A stretch of DNA of 64,000 bases. Source: Bdellovibrio sp. 22V (lineage in GTDB: Bacteria; Bdellovibrionota; Bdellovibrionia; Bdellovibrionales; Bdellovibrionaceae). A model generated the notes under the pieces. The model did not search any database, was not told the origin of the DNA, and saw only the letters and a list, made by a program, of their open reading frames with translations. Below are positions 1 through 8,329 of the stretch, piece by piece; position 1 is the first letter of the stretch; each line of letters starts with the position of its first letter. The DNA is taken from contig NZ_CP125854.1 in NCBI RefSeq assembly GCF_030169785.1, positions 682,001-746,000 on the forward strand. Reading direction: 5' to 3'. The translations under genes and the position numbers were made by a program.

Positions 1-322
1 AGCCTTTTCTGCGCACATCGAAATGTACGCCCCAGTTTATCAAATCTTGAATGCGATCAGGGGCTTGCTCGACATAATCGCGTACGACAGTTTCTTTGCA
101 AAGGCCGGCGCCGGCGACCAAAGTGTCCTGCACGTGCGCCTCGAAGCTGTCCTGTTCAGACATCACAGCAGAGATGCCTCCTTGAGCCATCGCGGAATTG
201 CTGCCACCCGCAGTTTCTTTCGCAAGAATAGTGACTTTTCCGAATGAGGAGAGCTTAAGGGCCAAGGCAAGGCCCGCAGTTCCCGAGCCAATTATTAAAA
301 CATCGCTGCGATGAGTACTCAT
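1..322 (-). CDS. nadB: L-aspartate oxidase NadB, N-terminal part (runs off the window)
   Basis: This is the first 107 or so codons of a reverse-strand gene that continues past the left edge. The translation opens with a Rossmann FAD-binding fingerprint (VLIIGSGTAGLALAL) at about residues 8-22. It is followed by GGSNSAMAQGGISAV, which matches the flavin-contact segment of L-aspartate oxidases. NadB oxidises L-aspartate to iminoaspartate, the first step of de novo NAD synthesis, in the cytoplasm. The ATG at 322 follows a good ribosome site (AAGGAG). The gene is divergent from the histidine kinase gene at 460. A fumarate or succinate dehydrogenase flavoprotein is the main alternative, but the SAMAQGGI segment favours NadB. 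Confidence 0.85.
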   Translation of the reverse strand, partial: MSTHRSDVLIIGSGTAGLALALKLSSFGKVTILAKETAGGSNSAMAQGGISAVMSEQDSFEAHVQDTLVAGAGLCKETVVRDYVEQAPDRIQDLINWGVHFDVRRKG

Positions 323-370
323 AGTGGCTCCTTCTTACTCCTTTTAATCGGATTTGCAAAGGACTCTTGC

Positions 371-400
371 TTGATTCTTACCAGTTTCTAAAACTACAAT
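371..400 (+). promoter_or_regulatory. Candidate sigma-70-type promoter for the histidine kinase operon
   Basis: TTGATT (371-376) and TACAAT (395-400) are separated by 18 bases and lie about 60 bases before the kinase start codon. The boxes are seen in the sequence; promoter activity is inferred. Confidence 0.5.
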
Positions 401-459
401 AAAATCAAAGACTCACGTCGGTGCAAGAAGCCCGACACGGGGAGGAAGGAATCGTCTCC

Positions 460-2652
460 ATGAAAACAAAACTCATCATTGTGCTGGTTGGAATTTCGGC
501 GCTCTTTATCGGTGCGGTATTGTGGCGTACGGATAGTTTCGTTTATGGCGATCGCATGAGTTGGGTGGAGGCACAAACGCGCACACAGCTGGGCGCGATG
601 AATCACTCCTTGGCGACAGAGCTGAAGTCTTTGCAAAGAGTTGTTGCAACCTTCAACGCGGAAAACTTTCAAAAAGGAAAATTGAATTGGAGTTCTTTGG
701 CTCCTTACTACGCGGCGGCCTCTTTCAGCGTGAGCGGTTCAAACTTAGAGCCACAAACTATTCTTGCTAAAGAAAATTCAAAAGCGGCGAGCTGGAACAA
801 AGACTTCGTGAAGTCGGCGTTGGGTTCTTTGGCGCGCACACCAGACATGCGTTTTTTTGTGAAGCCTTTTCAGGATTCTCAGCGCGGCCGTTATGTCGCT
901 TTGGTTTTTCTTGAAGGACAAAGAGCCTATGCGCTTTTTGGTTCCGGAGAAATTTTTCAATCGTTGATCGATGCGCAAAGAGGATCGCTTTCGGCTTTTT
1001 CTATTGTGACGACAACGGGATTGACCGTAGGGCACTCGGTACCAGAGTACCTGGGTACGATCATGCGCGACGATCCGGTTTTTAAAGAAGCGCAACAAAG
1101 CGGTTCTTCTCATGGCAGCAATATTTTCCGTCTTAAATCCGGGGAACTTTACGGCATGTACGAAGCCGTGCCGCAAAGTAATCTTTTAGTTTTGAGTTCG
1201 GCGCCTTTGAAGGAAACGATGAAGGGTCGCACGGGATTGTGGTGGCAATTTCTGTTGATGGGCTGTGGTGTCGCTCTTGTGGGGATCGCCGCGGCACTGT
1301 ACATCATCGCACCGGCGGAAAAAGAAATAGAAACCTTGGAACATCAACTGCAAGAGGCAAAATCAAAACCGGCTCCGGCGGCGGCTCCTGAAAAGGTGGT
1401 CGCTCTTGATCCTGAGGTGGCGCAAAAAGAAAAAGTGCAGGCTTCGATGCGTGTGGCTTCGGCATTGGCGCACGAGATGCGCGGACCTTTGGCTTCGATC
1501 TTGGGTTACTCGCAAATGATTCTCGCAAAAAATCCTGAAAGCGATATCGTGCAAAGCACGGATTCTATTTTGCGTGAAACACGCGCCGCACGCGGTGTGC
1601 TTGATAAACTCTTGGGTTATGCCGGCGAGCAAGTGAACGAGAAAATCACTATGAAGGTCGAAGGCCCCGTGGTGAAAGCGTTGAAAAATCTTGAAGCCCA
1701 GTTTTCTGCCAAAGGTGTAAAGCTAATTAAAAATCTTCAAGAGACGTCAGCGATGGATTTGCAAGTCGAAGCTCTTGTAAAAGCCATCAGCAATATTTTG
1801 CAAAACTCCGTAGAAGCTATGGAGCGAATGGCAAAAAAAGAAATCAAGATAGATCTTTTTGAAGACAGCGAAGGAATTCATCTCAATATCGAAGACACCG
1901 GCGAGGGTATTGAAGCTGCGAATCTGGGGCAGATCTTCGATCCGTTCTTTACGACACGCTCGTTCCACAATCATATGGGCTTGGGCTTGGCCGTCGCTTT
2001 CGGAATCTTGAAAGAACATAACGCTGAAATCAAAGTGGAATCGCAACGTGGCCAGGGAACAAAGGTCATGGTTGTGTTCAAAAAATTACAAACGCAAACG
2101 GTGTTGCGTGCGCCTGTTGAAGCTCCAAAGGAAGAACCGATGATGATCTCTCCCGAATTACCTCAGTTGAAAGAAGAATCGGCACATCGCGAAGAAGCGG
2201 AAGCGCAATTCGCTGAAGTGCAAGCGGCGATTCCTGCGGGAACACCGGTGTCTCCTCTGGATGTGAATATCGACAATCTTTTGGAACTACCAGAAGTCAA
2301 TGAGCCCGTGAAAGAAGAACCTGCCGTTGTCACGAAAAAAGCCGCAGCCGTGTTGCCTAAAAAAGCAAACGAAGACGAGCTGACCTTCATTGACGGTTTC
2401 CTAGGGGAAGAAGAGCCCGTGGCGGCTGCGCCGGCACCCGTGGCGACGGAAGCAAGCGCGGAAACGGCGGTTCCCGCTGATCTGGCGGAAGCGGCAACGA
2501 CTTTGGCAGAGATGCCTTTGGATGCCGCTCCGATCAGCGATGAATTGACTCCAGTGAATTTGATCGCTCCGCCGAAAGCGCCGGCAAAACAGAAAACTTC
2601 GAAACTTGATTCATACCATGTGGAAATTCGTCGTCCCGGAAAGAGGATTTAA
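460..2652 (+). CDS. Membrane sensor histidine kinase with a long acidic C-terminal tail
   Basis: This 730-residue kinase has an N-terminal membrane segment (about residues 3-23), an extracytoplasmic sensor region of about 240 residues and a second membrane segment near 265-285. A short coiled linker leads to a HisKA domain with H-box ALAHEMRGPL (phospho-accepting His near 338). The ATPase domain shows an N-box (NILQNSVEAM), a G1 box (DTGEGI) and GLGLAVAFGI. After the ATPase there are about 170 low-complexity residues rich in Glu, Ala and Pro, ending in a basic segment. I chose the ATG at 460, which follows GGAGGAAGG, over the upstream GTG at 421. The gene abuts the degenerate GGDEF gene, suggesting one operon. 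No dedicated receiver gene is adjacent apart from the REC-like domain of that neighbour. The ligand is unknown. Confidence 0.9.
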   Translation: MKTKLIIVLVGISALFIGAVLWRTDSFVYGDRMSWVEAQTRTQLGAMNHSLATELKSLQRVVATFNAENFQKGKLNWSSLAPYYAAASFSVSGSNLEPQTILAKENSKAASWNKDFVKSALGSLARTPDMRFFVKPFQDSQRGRYVALVFLEGQRAYALFGSGEIFQSLIDAQRGSLSAFSIVTTTGLTVGHSVPEYLGTIMRDDPVFKEAQQSGSSHGSNIFRLKSGELYGMYEAVPQSNLLVLSSAPLKETMKGRTGLWWQFLLMGCGVALVGIAAALYIIAPAEKEIETLEHQLQEAKSKPAPAAAPEKVVALDPEVAQKEKVQASMRVASALAHEMRGPLASILGYSQMILAKNPESDIVQSTDSILRETRAARGVLDKLLGYAGEQVNEKITMKVEGPVVKALKNLEAQFSAKGVKLIKNLQETSAMDLQVEALVKAISNILQNSVEAMERMAKKEIKIDLFEDSEGIHLNIEDTGEGIEAANLGQIFDPFFTTRSFHNHMGLGLAVAFGILKEHNAEIKVESQRGQGTKVMVVFKKLQTQTVLRAPVEAPKEEPMMISPELPQLKEESAHREEAEAQFAEVQAAIPAGTPVSPLDVNIDNLLELPEVNEPVKEEPAVVTKKAAAVLPKKANEDELTFIDGFLGEEEPVAAAPAPVATEASAETAVPADLAEAATTLAEMPLDAAPISDELTPVNLIAPPKAPAKQKTSKLDSYHVEIRRPGKRI

Positions 2653-4140
2653 TTGAACATTCGTGATTACAGTGGGCAATTTACGGTTTTCGTTTTCACC
2701 ACCAACGTGGACTTGGGGGCTTCGGCGAAAGTGTATCTTTCGCAAGCTGGATACGATGCTTATTTTTTCCAGGATCAAGAAACACTCCTGCAGCGCGTGC
2801 GCGAAAATCCCCCGCATCTTCTTGTGTTTTCGACGGCTTCGTTAGCGGGCGCTTTAAGCGATTTCGTGACGTCGATTCAGGAAATCAACGATGAGATTCG
2901 TTTTATCGCGGTCAGTTCCATTTCGCAGTTTGATATTCTCGCGCAGTACAACAGTCATGGTTTTGTTGACGTGATTTCGGATGAAACGGCGGCTCTTGAG
3001 TCGCGCATCGTGTGGTCCGTCGATCGCGCTTGTGAAAAAATCTATCTGACTTATCAGAATGAACAGCTTTTCGACGACTTGAATACGACCAAAGAAAAAA
3101 TGGAAGAGGCGCATGCCGCCGCTTTGGAGAGCATGAAAAAAACCGAGATCGCGCAGGCAACGCCACCGATCTCCATGCGCATTGCTGATTATCGTTCCGC
3201 ACAAAGCAAAGAAGATCTGATTCAAAAATATTTGCACCAGCAATCCGGTCTTATTTGTGTTTATTTTAAATTTCTTCCGTCCGTTCGTTCTTTTGTGGCG
3301 ACCCATGCGCAGGGAATTCCGGCTTCCGACATTCAAGGTGTGGGCGTGCAATTAGAATCCGGCGATATGAAAGAACTGAGTTCACAGATGGCCATGGGTC
3401 TTTTGCCGCCGCGTTTTTCGGAAATGCTTGTCGAGGCTTTCCGCTTCAATCCGCCGAAAGCCTTGCCGCTTTATGCGCACAATGCTTTGGAAGGCGTGTT
3501 CACTTATTCGGGAAATGTGAGCGCCGCCGAGGTTTCCGCGTTGAATGAAGAATTCACTTTGATGTCTTTGTGTTATTCGAACTTCTCGTTAGAGAAAAAA
3601 GTCGATTCCTTAGAGGTCCAAGATTTCGTCACAGAACTCTTTAATAAAAATTATTACCATAAAGTTTTGGGTGACGAAGTGTCTCGCGCCCGCCGTTTGA
3701 AGCAGCCGATCTCGGTTGTGAAGGTGGCCTTGGATGACTTTTATGAGATTGAGTCATCTTTAGGTGAAGCAGTGAGAGATGAGTTGCTAAAATCCGTCGC
3801 GACCATCATCACTAAGACAAGTCGAACCAACGATGTGACTTGCAGAACGGCGGCCAATGAAATGGCGATGATCCTGCCCCATTGTCCAAAAAAAGGGGCG
3901 GCACTGCGCGCGGAAAGATTACGTCGTATAATCGAAGGCACTTCATTCATGGATAACGGAATGAAAGTCTCCATCAGCCTCGGTATCAGCGAATATCCTT
4001 CGCTGTGTGATTCGGCGAAAACTTTGGACGAAACTGCGACCAAAGCGCTTTTGCATATCACTGACAAAGGCGGAAATAAAATCTGTTTGTACAAAGCCCC
4101 GGAATCGCATCGTCCTGAATTTGATGTGCCAGCGGAGTAA
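2653..4140 (+). CDS. REC-like / GAF-like / degenerate GGDEF protein with intact I-site (CdgA-type)
   Basis: This 495-residue protein has a receiver-like N-terminus (about 5-125) without an obvious acidic pocket, a short coiled segment, a GAF-like middle and a C-terminal GGDEF-family domain (about 325-485). The active-site loop reads A400-A-N-E-M404 instead of GGDEF, so cyclase activity is unlikely. Five residues before it, R391-T-N-D394 fits the RxxD inhibitory site that binds c-di-GMP. This suggests a c-di-GMP effector rather than a synthase. From memory, Bdellovibrio bacteriovorus CdgA, implicated in prey invasion, is a protein of this kind; orthology was not tested. It starts with TTG directly after the kinase stop, behind GGAAAGAGGA, so the two are probably co-expressed. 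Confidence 0.85.
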   Translation: MNIRDYSGQFTVFVFTTNVDLGASAKVYLSQAGYDAYFFQDQETLLQRVRENPPHLLVFSTASLAGALSDFVTSIQEINDEIRFIAVSSISQFDILAQYNSHGFVDVISDETAALESRIVWSVDRACEKIYLTYQNEQLFDDLNTTKEKMEEAHAAALESMKKTEIAQATPPISMRIADYRSAQSKEDLIQKYLHQQSGLICVYFKFLPSVRSFVATHAQGIPASDIQGVGVQLESGDMKELSSQMAMGLLPPRFSEMLVEAFRFNPPKALPLYAHNALEGVFTYSGNVSAAEVSALNEEFTLMSLCYSNFSLEKKVDSLEVQDFVTELFNKNYYHKVLGDEVSRARRLKQPISVVKVALDDFYEIESSLGEAVRDELLKSVATIITKTSRTNDVTCRTAANEMAMILPHCPKKGAALRAERLRRIIEGTSFMDNGMKVSISLGISEYPSLCDSAKTLDETATKALLHITDKGGNKICLYKAPESHRPEFDVPAE

Positions 4141-4172
4141 AACAGAGAACTAGAATTGGAAAAAGATATTTA

Positions 4173-5375
4173 ATGGAAATGTTTCGTCGGACTTTTGCAG
4201 AAATCAACTTGGATCACTTCGCACACAATATCCGTGTGTTGCAAAAGTCTTTTCCTCAGACGCCGTTTCTTTGCCCGATGGTGAAAGCCAATGCCTATGG
4301 ACACGGGGACGTTGAATTAGCGCGTTTTCTCGAGACTTTAGGAATCGAGCATGTCGGTGTCTGTTTAATTGAAGAAGGACTTCTTTTACGCAACCTCGGT
4401 GTGAAAACCGATATTCTGGTTTTCCGGGGATTTGATCGTGCCGGAGCTGAAAAAATCATTCAGTACAATATGACTCCGGTCGTAAGCAATTGGGAACAGA
4501 TTGAACATCTTGAGGCGGCGGCGTCTTCTCCTGTCACGATTCACTTGAAATTTGATACGGGAATGAACCGTTTGGGATTCCGTCCCGACGAAGCCCAAAA
4601 ACTGTACGATCGCCTGTGGCAGAATAAAAAGATCCGTTTGAAGGCGTTATTGACCCATCTTTATAACGGCGAGGATGCGCTGGATCCTCAGGGGCAAAGT
4701 GCCACGCAGTTGCGTGCGCTTCACCAGGTCAGCCAGCTTTTTAAACCTTTTAATATTTTCTGCCACGCTCTGAATAGCGCGGGAATTTTGAATCACTTAG
4801 CGGCGCAGAAAAAATCTTTGCCAAAGGATCATCCCTTGTTTTTACAAAACTGGGGATTGCGTCCTGGTCTGATGATTTACGGTTACAACCCGGTGGCGGA
4901 CAAAGATGTTTGTGAGCTTAAGCCGGTGATGAGTTTAAAATCGCAAGTGGCGACACTTCGCAACCTTCAAATCGGCGAAACCGTGTCTTACGGCGGAACT
5001 TGGAAGGCTGCGCGCGAATCTGTGATCGCTGTCGTGCCGATCGGATATGCTGATGGCTATCATCGTATTTTATCCAATAAGTCGTCAGTTCTTTTTGCCG
5101 GCCATAAAGTTCCCGTGGTTGGCAACATCTGTATGGACTATCTCATGCTCGATGTGACCGATGTCGTAAAAGGAAAAGATCTCAAAGAATTTAAAGAGCA
5201 AGAGGTCACTCTCTTTGGCTATGGCTTAAACGAAGAGTTTTTGTCGCCGGAAGAATTGGCACAACACGCGAAAACGATCACCTGGGAAATGCTCACGAGT
5301 GTCGGCGAACGGGTGCCACGAGTTTACACCGGGCTTGATGCCGATTTTATCAGTGCAGATATTGGAGGAGAGTAA
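4173..5375 (+). CDS. alr: Alanine racemase
   Basis: This 400-residue, full-length fold-type III PLP enzyme interconverts L- and D-alanine for peptidoglycan. The PLP lysine is K38 in MVKANAYGHG. The second catalytic tyrosine lies in the GYADGYHR region near residue 292, and NICMDYLMLDV is the usual C-terminal substrate-site motif. It sits 32 bases after the GGDEF-family gene and is followed directly by the Mla-type permease gene, whose GTG start immediately follows the alr stop. It may therefore be read as part of an envelope-maintenance operon. Nothing in the sequence suggests a broad-specificity racemase. Confidence 0.95.
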   Translation: MEMFRRTFAEINLDHFAHNIRVLQKSFPQTPFLCPMVKANAYGHGDVELARFLETLGIEHVGVCLIEEGLLLRNLGVKTDILVFRGFDRAGAEKIIQYNMTPVVSNWEQIEHLEAAASSPVTIHLKFDTGMNRLGFRPDEAQKLYDRLWQNKKIRLKALLTHLYNGEDALDPQGQSATQLRALHQVSQLFKPFNIFCHALNSAGILNHLAAQKKSLPKDHPLFLQNWGLRPGLMIYGYNPVADKDVCELKPVMSLKSQVATLRNLQIGETVSYGGTWKAARESVIAVVPIGYADGYHRILSNKSSVLFAGHKVPVVGNICMDYLMLDVTDVVKGKDLKEFKEQEVTLFGYGLNEEFLSPEELAQHAKTITWEMLTSVGERVPRVYTGLDADFISADIGGE

Positions 5376-6203
5376 GTGACTCTCACAGAGAATTTCTCAA
5401 GAATTGTTTCAGGAATCGGAGCTCTTGTTTTGCGCGTCGTGCGCGGCCTTGTGACCGAGACGGGTAAGATCATGCTCTTCTTCAATGAAAGCATCCGTCT
5501 CATCTTTGCAAAACCTTCGCGTTTTAACGAAATCATCCGTCACATGGAGTTCATCGGAAATCAATCCGTCGGCATCATTTGTTTGACGGGAATCTTCACG
5601 GGGCTGGCACTTTCTTTTCAGCTTTATTTAGGGTTCAAACTTTTTAACGCCGTTAATATGGTGGGGCCGACTGTGGCCCTGGGGATCACGCGTGAGCTTG
5701 GTCCGGTATTAACCGGCTTGATCGTGGCAGCCCGTGCAGGCGGAGCCATGGCCGCGCGCTTAGGAACAATGCGCGTGAATGAGCAAATCGACGCGCTGGA
5801 TGTAATGGGCGTGAATACCAAACAATACTTAATCTCTCCACGTTTGGTGGCGGCATTTATTTGTATGCCGTTGCTTGTGGCGGTTTTCGACTTCGTGGCG
5901 ATGTTGGGAAGCTATTTCCTGTGCGTGAAGCTTGTGGCTCTTGACGAAGCGGTGTTCTGGCAAAAAATCGCCGACTTTATCGAAGTTAAACATATCAATG
6001 AAGGTCTTTTTAAAGGCATGATCTTCGGCATCTACTTCGCGACAGTCTGTACGTATCGTGGATTTAATACCACAGGCGGAGCCAAAGGTGTCGGTGAAGC
6101 AACCAATCAGGGCGTCGTACAAAGCATGGTCGGCATCATCATTCTTGATTATTTCGCGACGAACTTAATTCGTTTCTTCTATAACGTGATGGGAATTTCT
6201 TAA
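5376..6203 (+). CDS. mlaE: MlaE-family ABC lipid transport permease
   Basis: This 275-residue integral membrane protein belongs to the MlaE/YrbE permease family. The family signature region ALGITRELGPVLTGLIVAARAG is present, followed by GTMRVNEQIDALDVMG, both highly conserved in MlaE. Four to five hydrophobic segments are visible after an amphipathic N-terminus. MlaE forms the inner-membrane core of a complex that moves phospholipids between membranes. The gene starts with GTG directly behind the alr stop, preceded by GGAGGAG, and its stop overlaps the ATG of the ATPase gene by one base. The order permease, ATPase, MCE protein is typical of mla operons. Confidence 0.93.
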   Translation: MTLTENFSRIVSGIGALVLRVVRGLVTETGKIMLFFNESIRLIFAKPSRFNEIIRHMEFIGNQSVGIICLTGIFTGLALSFQLYLGFKLFNAVNMVGPTVALGITRELGPVLTGLIVAARAGGAMAARLGTMRVNEQIDALDVMGVNTKQYLISPRLVAAFICMPLLVAVFDFVAMLGSYFLCVKLVALDEAVFWQKIADFIEVKHINEGLFKGMIFGIYFATVCTYRGFNTTGGAKGVGEATNQGVVQSMVGIIILDYFATNLIRFFYNVMGIS

Positions 6204-6967
6204 TGAACGGCGAATCTGCAGTCTCTATGCGAGACGTGAAAAAATCTTTTGATGGCGGAAAAGAATTCGTTCTTAAAGGTATCAACCTGGAAATTCCCAA
6301 GGGGAGTTTGACGGCGATCATCGGTTTTTCCGGTACGGGAAAAAGCGTGATGCTGAAACACTTGTTGGGATTGTTTAAACCCACATCGGGACAAATTGAT
6401 GTTTTGGGCACGGACATCTCGCAACTCAGCCCCGACGAACTCACAAAGTTTCGCCAGAAATTCGGAGTGCTGTTTCAATCAGCAGCGCTTTTTGATGACA
6501 TGACTGTTTTGGAAAACGTGTGCTTTCCTTTGTTCGAACATAGGCGCGAGTTGAAGGAAGCTCAGGTCCTTCGTATAGCGGAAGAAAAACTTTTACAGGT
6601 TGGTTTGGAAGCCAAACATTTCCACAAACTTCCGAGTCAGATCAGCGGCGGTATGCAGAAGAGAACAGGACTAGCCCGTGCTCTCGCCCTAGATCCAGAA
6701 ATTTTGATCTATGATGAGCCGACCACGGGTTTAGATCCCATTCTGACGGAAATGGTGGATAATTTGATTCTGAGTACTCATAAAATGCGAGAAGGCGTGA
6801 CATCCATCATGGTATCGCATGATTTGTCCGCTGCGTTTAGGATTGCCGACCATATCGCGATGTTAGATAGTGGCCGGGTTCTATTATTTGGTACTCCAGA
6901 GGACTTCTTCAACACCGATATAGAGTTGGTGAAGAGGTTCGTGAATAAAGGGATGAAACATCAATGA
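6203..6967 (+). CDS. mlaF: MlaF-family ABC transporter ATPase
   Basis: This 254-residue ATP-binding subunit has Walker A GFSGTGKS (41-48), a Q-loop near GVLFQSAALF, an ABC signature ISGGMQKR near 148 and Walker B LIYDEPTTGLD. The GGMQKR form of the signature is typical of the Mla/Ttg2 subgroup. It energises the lipid transporter formed with the permease upstream and the MCE protein downstream. It overlaps both neighbours (one base and four bases), indicating translational coupling. No mlaB or mlaC gene follows in this window. Confidence 0.94.
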   Translation: MNGESAVSMRDVKKSFDGGKEFVLKGINLEIPKGSLTAIIGFSGTGKSVMLKHLLGLFKPTSGQIDVLGTDISQLSPDELTKFRQKFGVLFQSAALFDDMTVLENVCFPLFEHRRELKEAQVLRIAEEKLLQVGLEAKHFHKLPSQISGGMQKRTGLARALALDPEILIYDEPTTGLDPILTEMVDNLILSTHKMREGVTSIMVSHDLSAAFRIADHIAMLDSGRVLLFGTPEDFFNTDIELVKRFVNKGMKHQ

Positions 6968-8325
6968 ATTGGCTTCGCGGCGCCGAATTTAAAGTGGGTT
7001 TGTTAGTGATCGTGGTGGGATCTTTGATCGCCGTCATGTCTATGCAGGTGAGCGATGATCCATCCTATCTAGGTCGTTCTAAAAAAGCCTGGTTTCTTCT
7101 TCCGAATGCGGGAGGTCTGGTAAAAAATTCGGCGGTTCGTTCGGCGGGTATTCCGGTCGGTGTGATTAAGAACATCACTTTGCAAGACGGAATGGCGCGT
7201 ATTGATATCACTGTTAAATCCGACGTTCCACTGACGACTTCTGCGGCTGTTGAAATCAAAGCTCAAGGGATCTTGGGTGACAAGCACGTGGAAGTCTATC
7301 CGGGTTCTCCGACGGATCCTCCTTTAGAAGACAACGCGCAAATTCTGACGATCAAAGACGGCGGTTCGCTGGATAATTTGATGGCGCAAGTTTCCGACGT
7401 GGCAAGTTCATTGAAAGTCGTCGCGAAAAACCTCGAAGAAGCGACGTCTGAAGATGGCACTCGCAAACATGTTTTGGGCCGTATCGTAAAGAATATCGAA
7501 ACATTGACGGGTGATCTGGCGCAGATGACGACAGAGAACAAAGATAAAATCGGCGATGTCGTCGACGACATTCACGAGATCACGACCTCTTTACGTGAAG
7601 TCATGAATGACACAAGCGACACGGGTCTTAAGAAAACGTGGACTCGTTTGTCGAACTCCATGAAAAACCTTGAAGACATCACGGCTAAAATCAACAACGG
7701 CGAAGGCGCGATCGGTAAACTTGTCAGCGATGAGCAGACGGCGGAAAACGTCAGCTCCGCGATCGACGGTTTGAGCGGCATGTTGGATACGGCGAACAGA
7801 ATTCAGACAGCCTTTGATTTCCGCGGTGAGTACCTGAACGATGTGGGCGCGACAAAGTCTTACATCGGGGTGCAAATCCAGCCGGGCCTGGACCGTTATT
7901 ATTATATCGCGGTCGTGGATGATCCAGCCGGCGTTGTTGAAAAAACCCGTTACGAATACAACGGCACAACAAATGGCGATTACACTGAAAAGAAAACTTA
8001 CTTCAATCAAATCAAGTTCACGGTTCTTTTTGCGAAGAACTTCTGGGACCTGACTTTGAAGGGTGGTTTGATCGAAAACTCGGGTGGTTTCGGAATCGAC
8101 TACCATTTCTTCCGTCGTAAGCTGAAGTTCACTTTGGAGGCTTTCGACTTCCAAGATACCAATATCAGGGCCGCGCTTTCTTATACGCTTTATCGCGGTA
8201 TTTACGTTACGGGTGGTATCAACGATTCTTTGAACGAAAAAGATTCTCGTTCAGGATATTTGGGTATGGGTCTATTCCTTACAAACGACGATTTAAAACT
8301 TCTTCTGACGAAAGCACCATTCTAG
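6964..8325 (+). CDS. mlaD: MCE-domain (MlaD-like) substrate-binding protein with extended C-terminus
   Basis: This 453-residue protein has one N-terminal membrane anchor (9-28) and one MCE domain (about 40-118), with AGGLVKNSAVRSAGIPVG at its start. A predicted helical region (about 125-275) follows, then a beta-rich C-terminal third containing YIGVQIQPGLDRYYYIAVV and GGFGIDYHFFRRK. E. coli MlaD is about 183 residues, so the C-terminus is much longer; the last part resembles a small outer-membrane-barrel-like or periplasmic domain. It overlaps the ATPase gene by four bases. The role inferred is periplasmic lipid binding and transfer across the envelope without a separate MlaC. Confidence 0.88.
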   Translation: MNWLRGAEFKVGLLVIVVGSLIAVMSMQVSDDPSYLGRSKKAWFLLPNAGGLVKNSAVRSAGIPVGVIKNITLQDGMARIDITVKSDVPLTTSAAVEIKAQGILGDKHVEVYPGSPTDPPLEDNAQILTIKDGGSLDNLMAQVSDVASSLKVVAKNLEEATSEDGTRKHVLGRIVKNIETLTGDLAQMTTENKDKIGDVVDDIHEITTSLREVMNDTSDTGLKKTWTRLSNSMKNLEDITAKINNGEGAIGKLVSDEQTAENVSSAIDGLSGMLDTANRIQTAFDFRGEYLNDVGATKSYIGVQIQPGLDRYYYIAVVDDPAGVVEKTRYEYNGTTNGDYTEKKTYFNQIKFTVLFAKNFWDLTLKGGLIENSGGFGIDYHFFRRKLKFTLEAFDFQDTNIRAALSYTLYRGIYVTGGINDSLNEKDSRSGYLGMGLFLTNDDLKLLLTKAPF

Positions 8326-8329
8326 TGAT

